Assembly (NCBI RefSeq): GCF_900099825.1
Contig: NZ_LT629693.1
Coordinates: 186,001-250,000 of the forward strand
Direction of reading: 5' to 3'
DNA from: Bradyrhizobium ottawaense
GTDB lineage: Bacteria > Pseudomonadota > Alphaproteobacteria > Rhizobiales > Xanthobacteraceae
Length of the DNA: 64,000 bases
Positions within the stretch are counted from its first letter, which is position 1. Each line of letters starts with the position of its first letter. Below, piece after piece: positions 1-7,808 of this stretch. The translations under genes were made by a program, and so were the position numbers. The notes beneath the pieces were generated by a model. That model did no database searches. It was not told the DNA's origin and worked only from the letters and a program-made list of their open reading frames with translations.

Positions 1-250
1 TCGCGGCCTGGTCCTGCGGCGGCACGGCCTCGATCGTGAGTTGCAGGTTTTCACCGTAGGGATAATCGATCTCGGGAATGCACGGCCCATGGTTGAGCAC
101 GCTGCAGTAATACGGCGTGCACGGCCGGTTATCGAGCACGCTGCAGGGCGCATGCGCAAACGGCGTGGCATCGATCTGGCGCGGCCGGGCATCGGCCGTG
201 GCCATCCCGGCAAACAGGGCGATCAGGCAGATGATGATGCACCGGAACAT
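1..250 (-). CDS. Small secreted Cys-rich hypothetical protein (3' end outside window)
   Basis: Reading the minus strand from an ATG at 248-250 gives an uninterrupted frame of 83 codons running off the left edge. It begins MFRCIIICLIALFAGMATADA, a typical Sec signal peptide with a likely cleavage after ADA. The mature part has repeated Cys-Pro and Cys-Ser motifs (APCSVLDNRPCTPYYCS, then HGPCIPEIDYPYG), suggesting disulfides in the periplasm. No function is recognised. Codon use matches the neighbours. Existence of the gene is fairly certain; its length is unknown because the stop is not in the window. Confidence 0.7.
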   Translation of the reverse strand, partial: MFRCIIICLIALFAGMATADARPRQIDATPFAHAPCSVLDNRPCTPYYCSVLNHGPCIPEIDYPYGENLQLTIEAVPPQDQAA

Positions 251-363
251 GCGATGGTCCGTTGTTGGCGGGGTCCAGAGCCTTGTTAGTGCTGAACTTG
301 ATGCGCGCAGTCGTCAGCATCAAGGCTGACCGCGTTCACATCCTCGCGCTTACATCGTTAGAT

Positions 364-921
364 TCATGGCCGGGCGTTCATGGCGGAGAGTTCCGCAATC
401 AGTGCCTTCTCGCTCGGCTGGTCGAGTACCCCGGTGGCATAGAGCGAAATGCCGCCATACAGCGTGATATAGACCTTCATCACGGCGCGGCGCCGCTCGG
501 CCGGGGTCTTGATGTCCTGGCAGAAGATCCGCATCGCCTCGGTAATGACCTTGTGGACGGCCTGCTGCAGCGGCGGATTGTGCTTCATGGTCGCGTGCGG
601 GCGGCTCGTCATCAGCGCATAGAGCGCGCGATTGGCCAGCGCGAACCGCACATATTTCGCGGTGTAATCATCCGGCGTGTTCGCCTTGACCAGGATTGCC
701 GCGAGCCTGGTGTAGGCAGCGGTCGCGACCGCGTCGAGCAGCGCCTCGCGGTCGGCGAAATGATTATACAGCGAGCGATGCGCGACGCCGACGGCATCCG
801 CGACCTCGCGCAGGCTCAATCGTTCATGGCCGGCTGCGGCCACCAGACGGGTGGCGGCCTTCAGGGCTTCGGATTTCAGGTTGCCATGGCGATAGGTCGC
901 CCGGCGCGGCTTTGCGGTCAT
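364..921 (-). CDS. TetR/AcrR family transcriptional regulator
   Basis: 185 residues. The N-terminal helix-turn-helix spans about residues 12-60 (LSLREVADAVGVAHRSLYNHF is the recognition region), followed by a variable ligand-binding domain (WHG-type, about residues 85-180). It is encoded on the same strand as the enoyl-CoA hydratase gene, 51 bp downstream of it, so the two are probably cotranscribed. TetR proteins usually bind palindromes near their own operon. Two such palindromes lie upstream of the hydratase (1723-1733 and 1793-1803) and are the natural candidate operators. The ligand is unknown; an acyl-CoA is a guess from the neighbour. Confidence 0.9.
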   Translation of the reverse strand: MTAKPRRATYRHGNLKSEALKAATRLVAAAGHERLSLREVADAVGVAHRSLYNHFADREALLDAVATAAYTRLAAILVKANTPDDYTAKYVRFALANRALYALMTSRPHATMKHNPPLQQAVHKVITEAMRIFCQDIKTPAERRRAVMKVYITLYGGISLYATGVLDQPSEKALIAELSAMNARP

Positions 922-972
922 GCCCCTTCATACAAAGGCTGCAGCCGTAACGCCACCGCGCCGGCGAAGCCC

Positions 973-1698
973 TCAGGCCGAGGCCCGGCTGGCAACGCGG
1001 CTCTCGCCATATTGCGGGGTGATGTCCTCATCGATCATGGCGCGGATCATCTTGATGACCGCGCCCCGCGCCCGCGCCTTGGTGGCGGCATGGGCCGCCA
1101 TGTTGAGCGTGGCAAGCGCCTGGGCTGCCGCCTCGGCGCTGCGATCCAGCGCTTCCGCCGGCACCACCCGGTCGAAGAACCCGGCAGTGACGGCCTCGAC
1201 GGGGCCGAACATTTCCGCCGTCATCACCACCCTTGAGAAATAGGCCGGCGTCAGCCGCTGCCGCGCGACCTCGATGGCAAAGCGCGGCACGGTCAGCCCG
1301 ATCGCGACCTCGTTCATGCCGATCCGGTAATCGCCCTCGGCGGCAATGCGGTGGTCGCTGGACATGATCAGGAAAGCGCCCATCGGATAAGCGTTGCCCT
1401 GGCAGGCCGCCACGACAGGGGTCGGAAACGACAGGATGCGCAGCGCCAGTTCGGCGCCCGCCTTCACCATCAGATATTGATCCTCGGCACTCCCTTTGGC
1501 GAATACGCCGAGGTCGAACCCGCCGGAAAAGTGCTTTCCCCGCGCTTTCAGGATCACGACGGTCTTGTCTCTTTCGGCCTGATCGAACGCCGCATGCAGC
1601 GCGTTCAACATCGCAACCGACATCACATTGGCCTTGCCGTCATCCATCACGATGGTGCCGACCGGGCCGGAACGGGAATACGTCGCAAGATCAGTCAT
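973..1698 (-). CDS. Crotonase / enoyl-CoA hydratase family protein
   Basis: 241 residues from the ATG at 1696-1698, chosen because GGGAGG sits six bases upstream and the protein then starts MTDLATYSRSGPVGTIVMDD, as crotonases do. The frame stays open further upstream but into repeat sequence. The fold signatures are present: KARGKHFSGGFDLG (oxyanion-hole strand, about residues 51-64) and a CQGNAYPMGAFLIMSSDHRIA segment for the second oxyanion contact. Family members hydrate enoyl-CoA or catalyse related CoA-thioester chemistry in the cytoplasm. The canonical catalytic Glu pair is not obvious, so the exact reaction is open. Likely cotranscribed with the TetR gene. Confidence 0.88.
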   Translation of the reverse strand: MTDLATYSRSGPVGTIVMDDGKANVMSVAMLNALHAAFDQAERDKTVVILKARGKHFSGGFDLGVFAKGSAEDQYLMVKAGAELALRILSFPTPVVAACQGNAYPMGAFLIMSSDHRIAAEGDYRIGMNEVAIGLTVPRFAIEVARQRLTPAYFSRVVMTAEMFGPVEAVTAGFFDRVVPAEALDRSAEAAAQALATLNMAAHAATKARARGAVIKMIRAMIDEDITPQYGESRVASRASA

Positions 1699-1720
1699 GG
1701 TAGCCTCCCTTTCTGTTAAA

Positions 1721-1805
1721 GCATCCACTGGATACTTCAGGACGGCACGAGGCCGCGCAAGGGGCATGTTCCGGCGGGATGCGCATGGAGGCATCCACTG
1801 GATGC
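1721..1805. promoter_or_regulatory. Two near-identical palindromes, candidate TetR operators
   Basis: ATCCACTGGAT occurs at 1723-1733 and again at 1793-1803, centres exactly 70 bp apart. The first extends to AAG-N-ATCCA-C-TGGAT-N-CTT. The second extends to GCATCCA-C-TGGATGC (1791-1805), perfect apart from the centre base. Both lie directly upstream of the enoyl-CoA hydratase ATG (1698). Odd-length dyads of this size are typical TetR-family sites, and a TetR gene is the next gene in the operon. Binding is inferred. Confidence 0.5.
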
Positions 1806-1837
1806 ATGAGTGGGTGAGGCCAGCCCAGCCCACAACT

Positions 1838-1956
1838 GTCATCGCCCGCCTTGTGCGCGATTGCGCGCTGGGGCGGGCGACCCAGTATTCCAGAGACATC
1901 AGTGATTTATGGAGAGGCCGCGGCGTACTGGGTCACCCGCCTTCGCGGGTGACGAC
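1838..1956. repeat. Extragenic imperfect inverted repeat (Bradyrhizobium-type)
   Basis: The left arm (GTCATCGCCCGCCTTGTGCG, then GCGGGCGACCCAGTA) and the right arm (TACTGGGTCACCCGCCTTCG, then CGGGTGACGAC) are imperfect inverted copies around a short unique core. No protein is encoded. From memory this sequence recurs between genes in Bradyrhizobium genomes; that is recollection, not a search. It lies upstream of the crotonase operon and downstream of prfC. Confidence 0.6.
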
Positions 1957-1995
1957 AGGAGGGGCTGGAACGGCAGCGCAGCTAACCGCCCGCCC

Positions 1996-3615
1996 CTACG
2001 CCTTTTTCTTCACGTCCTTGACGTTCGAAAAATTAATGCCCTCGGCGCGCTCGCGGGTGTAGCCGAGATAGAATTCGTTCTTGGCCATGAAGACCGGGTC
2101 GCCGTCGACATCGTCGGCGATGCCGGAATTGTTGGCGGCAACGAAGGCGTCGAGCTTCTTGCGGTCGTCGGAGGAAATCCAGCGCGCCAGCTGGAATTCC
2201 GAAACTTCGAATTCCACCGGCAGCGAATATTCGGCGTCGAGCCTGGCCTTGAGCACGTCGAGCTGCAGCGGACCGACGACGCCGACCAGCGCCGGCGCGC
2301 CGTCGCGCGGCCGGAACACCTGCACCACGCCCTCTTCCGACATCTGCTGCAGGGCTTCTTTCAGCTTCTTGGCCTTCATCGCATCGGTCAGGCGGACGCG
2401 GCGGACGATTTCCGGCGCGAAACTGGGAACGCCGACGAAGGTGATGTCCTCGCCCTCGGTCAGCGTGTCGCCGATCCGCAAGGTGCCGTGATTGGGAATG
2501 CCGACGACGTCGCCGGCAAATGCCTCGTCCGCCACCGAGCGATCCTGGGCGAAGAAGAATTGTGGCGACGACAGCGACATGTTCTTGCCGGTGCGCACCA
2601 GCTTCGCCTTCATGCCGCGGCTGAGCTTGCCCGAACACAGCCGCGCGAACGCGATACGGTCGCGGTGGTTCGGATCCATATTGGCCTGGATCTTGAACAC
2701 GAAGGCGCTCATGCGCGGCTCGGCCGCCTCGACCTTGCGCAGGTTGGAATCCTGCGCGCGCGGCGGCGGCGCGAATTTGCCGAGTCCTTCCAACAGGTCG
2801 CCGACGCCGAAATTACGCAGCGCGCTGCCGAAATAGACCGGCGTCAGATGGCCTTCACGAAATGCTGCCAGTTCGAACGGCTTGCAGGCTTCCGACACCA
2901 GCGCGAGTTCGTCCTTGATCTCGGCGACGTCGAGATTGGCGTTGCGGCCGGCGAGTTCGCCGATGTCGATCTGTTGCGCCGCGCCGGTCTTGGCGCCGCC
3001 GCCTTCCAGCAGGCGCACGCCGCCATTGATGACGTCATAGGTGCCGAGGAAGTCGCGGCCGCGGCCGACCGGCCAGGTCATCGGCGTGGTGTCGAGCGCC
3101 AGCGTCTTTTCGATCTCGTCCAGCAGGTCGAACGTATCGCGGCTCTCGCGGTCCATCTTGTTGATGAAGGTGATGATCGGGATGTCGCGCAGCCGGCAGA
3201 CCTCGAACAGCTTGCGGGTCCGCGCCTCGATGCCCTTGGCGGCGTCGATCACCATGACCGCGGAGTCGACCGCGGTCAGCGTGCGATAGGTATCTTCCGA
3301 AAAGTCCTCATGGCCCGGCGTGTCCAGGAGGTTGAAGACGAGGTCCTGGAATTCGAACGTCATCACCGAGGTCACGACCGAGATGCCGCGCTCGCGCTCG
3401 ATCTTCATCCAGTCGGAACGGGTATTGCGTCGCTCGCCCTTGGCCTTGACCTGCCCGGCCAGGTTGATGGCGCCGCCGAACAGCAGCAGCTTTTCGGTCA
3501 GCGTGGTCTTGCCGGCGTCCGGGTGGGAAATGATGGCAAAGGTCCGCCGCCGCGCCACTTCATCTGCAAGCGGCGACCGGGACGGCGATTCGGTGGGAAC
3601 AGCGATGTCGGACAT
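1996..3615 (-). CDS. prfC: Peptide chain release factor 3
   Basis: 539 residues from the ATG at 3613-3615 (MSDIAVPTES...). A TTG 11 codons upstream would add a short extension but has no better support. RF3 is a ribosomal GTPase that releases RF1/RF2 after peptide hydrolysis. G1 AIISHPDAGKTTLTE, G3 DTPGHEDFSEDTYR and G4 FINKMDRE are intact in the N-terminal 160 residues. Domain II/III sequence typical of RF3 follows (NMDPNHRDRIAFARLCSG, then FFAQDRSVADEAFAGDVVG). Length is close to the usual 530. It appears monocistronic, and the riboswitch-exporter unit diverges from it. Confidence 0.97.
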   Translation of the reverse strand: MSDIAVPTESPSRSPLADEVARRRTFAIISHPDAGKTTLTEKLLLFGGAINLAGQVKAKGERRNTRSDWMKIERERGISVVTSVMTFEFQDLVFNLLDTPGHEDFSEDTYRTLTAVDSAVMVIDAAKGIEARTRKLFEVCRLRDIPIITFINKMDRESRDTFDLLDEIEKTLALDTTPMTWPVGRGRDFLGTYDVINGGVRLLEGGGAKTGAAQQIDIGELAGRNANLDVAEIKDELALVSEACKPFELAAFREGHLTPVYFGSALRNFGVGDLLEGLGKFAPPPRAQDSNLRKVEAAEPRMSAFVFKIQANMDPNHRDRIAFARLCSGKLSRGMKAKLVRTGKNMSLSSPQFFFAQDRSVADEAFAGDVVGIPNHGTLRIGDTLTEGEDITFVGVPSFAPEIVRRVRLTDAMKAKKLKEALQQMSEEGVVQVFRPRDGAPALVGVVGPLQLDVLKARLDAEYSLPVEFEVSEFQLARWISSDDRKKLDAFVAANNSGIADDVDGDPVFMAKNEFYLGYTRERAEGINFSNVKDVKKKA

Positions 3616-3700
3616 GAAGCGAGCGTTTGGCAGGGAAAACCGGCGCAATCAAGGGTGATTTGGCGATTGCGCCATGCCGGTGCAAGCCCCATATCCGGGG

Positions 3701-3749
3701 CGGAAGGACGGCCTTCCGATCAGCACATCATCCGCGGGGACGACCCTGC
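3701..3749 (+). promoter_or_regulatory. Guanidine-II (mini-ykkC) riboswitch
   Basis: Two small hairpins with the diagnostic ACGR tetraloops stand in tandem. The first is GGAAGG-ACGG-CCTTCC at 3702-3717 with an extra C-G pair outside. The second is GCGGGG-ACGA-CCCTGC at 3734-3749 with one G-U pair. They are 16 bases apart. The Shine-Dalgarno GGAGGG (3758-3763) follows closely, then the ATG of the Gdx/SugE gene at 3770. This matches the known guanidine-II architecture, in which the two loops kiss on binding guanidinium and expose the ribosome binding site. Function is assigned by structure and context. Confidence 0.9.
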
Positions 3750-3769
3750 CTGTATCTGGAGGGTTCGTC

Positions 3770-4084
3770 ATGGCGTGGGCTGTGTTGTTTGCCGCAGGTC
3801 TGCTGGAAATCTGCTGGGCCATCGGCCTGAAATACACCGAAGGCTTTACGCGGCTGACCCCGTCAGTCCTGACGCTCGCGGCCATGGCCGGAAGCGTCCT
3901 CCTGCTCGGACTGGCGCTGAAAACATTGCCGATCGGAACCGCCTACGCGGTGTGGACCGGGATCGGCGCCGTCGGAACGGCAATACTCGGCATCTTCCTG
4001 TTCGGCGAACCGGCTTCCGGGCTTCGCCTGGCCAGCATCGGCCTGATCGTTGCCGGCATCGTCGGGCTCAAGCTGGTCACCTGA
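3770..4084 (+). CDS. sugE: SMR-family guanidinium exporter (Gdx / SugE)
   Basis: 104 residues with four membrane segments, the standard SMR size. The start ATG at 3770 has GGAGGG six bases upstream and yields [26 protein letters not shown], the SugE/Gdx signature. Glu at residue 13 is the conserved proton/substrate carboxylate. Gdx proteins exchange guanidinium for protons across the inner membrane. The guanidine-II riboswitch directly upstream supports Gdx over the EmrE-type multidrug subgroup. The stop codon abuts that of the convergent phosphate transporter gene within one TGATCA, so there is no intergenic space. Confidence 0.92.
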   Translation: MAWAVLFAAGLLEICWAIGLKYTEGFTRLTPSVLTLAAMAGSVLLLGLALKTLPIGTAYAVWTGIGAVGTAILGIFLFGEPASGLRLASIGLIVAGIVGLKLVT

Positions 4085-5089
4085 TCAGCGCAGAAAGGTC
4101 ACCGCCCAATAGGCCAGCGCCGCGACGATGGCGGAGGCCGGAATAGTGATCACCCAGGCATAGACGATCGAACTCGCCACGTTCCAGCGCACCGCGGAGA
4201 CCCGCCGCGCCGCGCCGACGCCGACGATGGCGCCGGTAATGGTGTGGGTGGTGGATACGGGAACCCCGAGATAGGTGGCCATGAACAGGGTCGCGGCGCC
4301 GCCGGTTTCCGCACAAAAGCCCTGCATCGGCGTCAGCTTGGTGATCCGCAGCCCCATGGTGCGAACGATCCGCCAGCCGCCCATCAGGGTGCCCAGCGCC
4401 ATCGCGGTCTGGCACGCCATCACCACCCAGAACGGAATCTCGAAATGGTCGCCGAGGTGGCCCTGCGAATACAGGAGCACCGCGATGATGCCCATGGTCT
4501 TCTGCGCGTCGTTGCCGCCATGGCCGAGCGAATAGAGCGACGCCGAGACGAACTGCAGAATACGGAAAGCGCGGTCGACCGCGAACGGCGTCGAACGCAC
4601 CGACAGCCAGGACACGATCGCAACCAGCACCAGCGCCAGCAGGAAGCCGACCAGCGGCGACAGCACGATCGCCAGCAGCGTCTTGGTGAGCCCGCCCCAG
4701 ACCGCGGCCGAGAAACCCGCCTTCGCCATGCCGGCGCCGACCAGTCCGCCGATCAAGGCGTGCGAACTGCTGGAGGGAATGCCGAGCGCCCAGGTGATCA
4801 GGTTCCAGGCGATGGCGCCTACCAGCGCGCCGAAGATCACCTGCGCATCGACGATGCTGGGCTCGATGATTCCGGTGCCGATGGTGTTGGCGACGTGGAG
4901 CCCGAACACCGCAAAGGCGACGAAGTTGAAGAACGCGGCCCAGACCACCGCATATTGCGGGCGCAACACCCGGGTCGACACGATCGTTGCGATCGAATTG
5001 GCGGCGTCGTGCAACCCGTTGAGGAAGTCGAACAGCAGCGCGACCGCGATTAATCCGGTCAGAATCGGAAGACCAAGCGTGGCGTCCAC
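4085..5089 (-). CDS. pit: Inorganic phosphate transporter, PiT family
   Basis: 334 residues from a GTG at 5087-5089 (VDATLGLPILTGLIAVALLF); longer readings are out-of-frame shadow of the upstream gene. It carries the PiT signatures: DFLNGLHDAANSIATIVSTR near the N-terminus, SLGHGGNDAQKTMGI in the middle and GVPVSTTHTITGAIVGVGA in the C-terminal half, with about ten membrane segments. The protein is a low-affinity proton/metal-phosphate symporter of the inner membrane. It follows the DUF47 gene after 14 bp, the classic orfA-pit operon of rhizobia, and shares the Pho box at 5792-5809. Confidence 0.95.
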   Translation of the reverse strand: MDATLGLPILTGLIAVALLFDFLNGLHDAANSIATIVSTRVLRPQYAVVWAAFFNFVAFAVFGLHVANTIGTGIIEPSIVDAQVIFGALVGAIAWNLITWALGIPSSSSHALIGGLVGAGMAKAGFSAAVWGGLTKTLLAIVLSPLVGFLLALVLVAIVSWLSVRSTPFAVDRAFRILQFVSASLYSLGHGGNDAQKTMGIIAVLLYSQGHLGDHFEIPFWVVMACQTAMALGTLMGGWRIVRTMGLRITKLTPMQGFCAETGGAATLFMATYLGVPVSTTHTITGAIVGVGAARRVSAVRWNVASSIVYAWVITIPASAIVAALAYWAVTFLR

Positions 5090-5103
5090 TGCGCGGCCCT
5101 GCC

Positions 5104-5751
5104 CTATACCTGTTCGATCACGATACTGTTGATCTCGTTGGCGACGTCGTCGAAGCGGTCCGCAACCTTTTCGAGATGCTTGTAGATCTCGGCGCCGACC
5201 ACGAAATCCATGGCGTTGGCATTGCGATGCTTGAGGAACAGCTCCTTCAGCCCGATGTCGTGGAGGTCGTCGACGCGGCCTTCCAGCTTGCCGAGTTCCT
5301 CGGTGATCGCGGTCAGCATCGCGACGTTTTCGCCGATCGACTGCATCAGCGGCAGCGCGCGCCCGACCAGGTTGGCGCATTCGACCAGCAACGTTCCGAT
5401 CTCGCGCATCGGCGGCTCGAAGGTGCGGACCTCGAACAGCACCACCGCCTTCGCGGTCTGCTGCATCTGGTCGATGGCGTCGTCCATCGAAGTGATCAGG
5501 TTCTTGATGTCGACGCGGTCGAACGGCGTGATGAAGGTCCGGCGAACGGCGGTCAGCACTTCTCGGGTGATGCCGTCGGCCTCGTTCTCGAACTGGTTGA
5601 CGCGCTGGCAGAATACCGGCGTCTCGTCGCCGCCGCGCAGCATGTCCTGCAATGCCGTTGCGCCCTGCACGACCGTCTGGGCGTGCCGGTCAAACAGGTC
5701 GAAAAACCGCTCTTCTTTCGGCAAGAAGGCACGAAACCAGCGCATCAGCAT
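5104..5751 (-). CDS. DUF47 / PhoU-like Pit accessory protein
   Basis: 215 residues from the ATG at 5749-5751; a second ATG two codons on is equally possible. The sequence is all-helical, with a start like MRWFRAFLPKEERFFDLFDRH and metal-binding acidic motifs of PhoU-like proteins (NQFENEADGITREV, then SMDDAIDQMQ and KHLEKVADRFDDVANEI). In rhizobia this gene, orfA, precedes pit and is thought to modulate phosphate transport. Promoter-proximal gene of a two-gene operon. Confidence 0.92.
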   Translation of the reverse strand: MLMRWFRAFLPKEERFFDLFDRHAQTVVQGATALQDMLRGGDETPVFCQRVNQFENEADGITREVLTAVRRTFITPFDRVDIKNLITSMDDAIDQMQQTAKAVVLFEVRTFEPPMREIGTLLVECANLVGRALPLMQSIGENVAMLTAITEELGKLEGRVDDLHDIGLKELFLKHRNANAMDFVVGAEIYKHLEKVADRFDDVANEINSIVIEQV

Positions 5752-5791
5752 CGGCAACAATCCATCGTTCTGGCAGGGCCGCCCGGGCGGC

Positions 5792-5809
5792 CCGTCACAA
5801 AACTGTCAT
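5792..5809 (+). promoter_or_regulatory. Pho box upstream of DUF47-pit operon
   Basis: CCGTCAC-AAAA-CTGTCAT matches the PhoB consensus of two CTGTCAT-like heptamers separated by four A/T-rich bases at 12 of 14 heptamer positions. It ends 41 bp before the operon's start codon, reading in the opposite orientation to the operon. In Sinorhizobium meliloti PhoB represses orfA-pit under phosphate limitation; the same logic is inferred here. Confidence 0.65.
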
Positions 5810-5903
5810 AGACCATTCGAGGGCAAAGCGCGCCACGGCAGGCCCCGGGAACCCGGTCATCCACCGCTTTGTGGGGCCGCGAAAGCGGCCAAAACCGGCT
5901 GAT

Positions 5904-6872
5904 TTAGAGCGATCGCCGGAAAAAATGCGCGATCTCGCCGATCACGCCACGGCGGAACGTCAGCACGCAGGCCACGAAGATCACACCCTGGATCACCGTC
6001 ACCCACTGGCCGAAACCCGCCAGATATTGCTGCATGGCGATGATGACGAAGGCGCCGACCACCGGACCGAACACCGTCCCCAAGCCGCCGACCAGGGTCA
6101 TCAGCACGATTTCACCGGACATCGACCAGTGCACGTCGGTGAGCGAGGCGTTCTGCGCCACGAACACCTTCAGCGAACCGGCGAATCCGGCGATGGTGCC
6201 GGACAGGATATAGGCCACCAGCTTGTACTGGTCGGTCTTGTAGCCCAGCGAGACCGCGCGCGGCTCGTTCTCGCGGATCGCTTTCAGCACTTCGCCGAAC
6301 GGCGAGTTGATGGTGCGGTAGATCAGCAGGAAGCCGGCGAGAAAGCCGGCCAGTACGACGTAGTAAAGCACCGTCGGCTTGGAGAGGTCGAAGATCCCGA
6401 ACAGGTGGCCCTGCGGGATGCCCTGAATGCCGTCCTCACCATGGGTGAACGGGGTCTGCAGATAGATGAAATACAAAAGCTGCGACAGCGCCAGCGTGAT
6501 CATCGAGAAATAGATGCCCTGGCGGCGGATCGCGATCAGCCCGGTGACGACGCCGAGCGCGGCCGCACCCGCGGTGCCGGCCAGGATGCCGAGTTCGGGC
6601 GATAGCCCCCAGACCTTCAGCGCATGCGCCGAGATATAGCCCGCGGTGCCCAGAAACATCGCGTGGCCGAAGGAAAGCAGACCGCCATAGCCGATCAGCA
6701 GATTGAAGGCGCAGGCCAGCAGCGCAAAGCACAACGCCTGCATCACGAAGAACGGATAGATGCCGCTCCAGGGCACGAGACCCAGCAGCACCGCCATCAC
6801 GGCGAACACGATCATCTCGTCGCGCATCGCGCGCGGCGTTACCGGGAGAGTGTCGTCAGTCAATGCGCTCAT
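5904..6872 (-). CDS. livM: Branched-chain amino acid-type ABC transporter permease, LivM
   Basis: 322 residues with 8-10 membrane helices. It carries the LivM family sequence GGLLSFGHAMFLGTAGYIS and the EAA-like cytoplasmic loop AIRENEPRAVSLGYKTDQYK (about residues 205-225), which contacts the ATPases. It sits one base after the livH stop and is the last gene of a five-gene importer operon. Substrate cannot be told from the permease; hydrophobic amino acids, amides or aromatic acids are all possible in this family. Confidence 0.93.
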   Translation of the reverse strand: MSALTDDTLPVTPRAMRDEMIVFAVMAVLLGLVPWSGIYPFFVMQALCFALLACAFNLLIGYGGLLSFGHAMFLGTAGYISAHALKVWGLSPELGILAGTAGAAALGVVTGLIAIRRQGIYFSMITLALSQLLYFIYLQTPFTHGEDGIQGIPQGHLFGIFDLSKPTVLYYVVLAGFLAGFLLIYRTINSPFGEVLKAIRENEPRAVSLGYKTDQYKLVAYILSGTIAGFAGSLKVFVAQNASLTDVHWSMSGEIVLMTLVGGLGTVFGPVVGAFVIIAMQQYLAGFGQWVTVIQGVIFVACVLTFRRGVIGEIAHFFRRSL

Positions 6873-6873
6873 G

Positions 6874-7737
6874 TCAGGCCGCCCGTCCGGTCAGTCCCGT
6901 TGGCTTCACCAGCAACACCAGCACCATCAGGACGAAGACCACGGTGTTGGAAGCCTCGGGATAAAAGTATTTGGTCATTCCTTCGATCACGCCGAGCGCA
7001 AAGCCCGTGATGATCGATCCCATGATGGACCCCATGCCGCCGATCACCACCACCGCGAACACGACGATGATCAGGTCGGCGCCCATCAAAGGTCGCACCT
7101 GGTTGATCGGCGCCGACAGCACACCGGCCAGCGCTGCCAAACCGACGCCAAGCCCGAAGGTCAGCGTGATCATGCGCGGCACGTTGATGCCGAAGGCGCG
7201 CACCAGCGTCGGGTTCTCGGTCGCCGCGCGCAGGTAGGATCCGAGCCGGGTCCGTTCGATGGTGTACCAGGTCGCCAGGCAGACCACGAGCGAGAAGATC
7301 ACGACCCAGCCGCGATAGATCGGCAGGAACATGAAGCCGAGATTCATGCCGCCCTTCAACTCATCGGGGATCGCGTAAGGCAGGCCCGAGGAGCCGAAAT
7401 AATTCTGGAACACGCCCTGAATGATCAGCGCCATGCCGAAGGTCAGCAGCAGGCCATAGAGATGGTCGAGGCCTGCCAGCCACTGCAGCATGGTCCGTTC
7501 CAGGATCATGCCGAAGATGCCGACCACGATGGGCGCGATGATCAGCGCCCACCAGTAGCCGAGGCCCATCAGGCTCAGAAGGAAATACGCAACGAAGGCG
7601 CCCATCATGTAGACGGCGCCATGGGCGAAATTGATGATGTTGAGCATGCCGAAGATCACGGCGAGCCCGAGACTGAGCAGCGCGTAGAACGATCCGTTGA
7701 TCAGTCCCACCAGGAGCTGTGCGTAGAGTGCCTGCAT
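6874..7737 (-). CDS. livH: Branched-chain amino acid-type ABC transporter permease, LivH
   Basis: 287 residues. The N-terminal LINGSFYALLSLGLAVIFGM and FAHGAVYMMGAFVAYF segments are hallmarks of LivH permeases. The coupling loop is AATENPTLVRAFGINVPRM (about residues 190-210). It pairs with LivM to form the transmembrane channel. It lies between the substrate-binding protein gene (71 bp upstream) and livM (1 bp downstream). Confidence 0.93.
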   Translation of the reverse strand: MQALYAQLLVGLINGSFYALLSLGLAVIFGMLNIINFAHGAVYMMGAFVAYFLLSLMGLGYWWALIIAPIVVGIFGMILERTMLQWLAGLDHLYGLLLTFGMALIIQGVFQNYFGSSGLPYAIPDELKGGMNLGFMFLPIYRGWVVIFSLVVCLATWYTIERTRLGSYLRAATENPTLVRAFGINVPRMITLTFGLGVGLAALAGVLSAPINQVRPLMGADLIIVVFAVVVIGGMGSIMGSIITGFALGVIEGMTKYFYPEASNTVVFVLMVLVLLVKPTGLTGRAA

Positions 7738-7808
7738 GAATTTATCTCACATCGTCCATTCGCTCGATCGGCGTTGTCCGGCAGTCCGCGACCGCCGGGT
7801 TATCGCCA

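Noticed and set aside
1909..4146. Very long plus-strand frame (745 codons) across prfC
   Set aside because: It is antisense to prfC, rich in Arg/Asp/His from GC-skewed codons, has no family resemblance, and prfC is certain.
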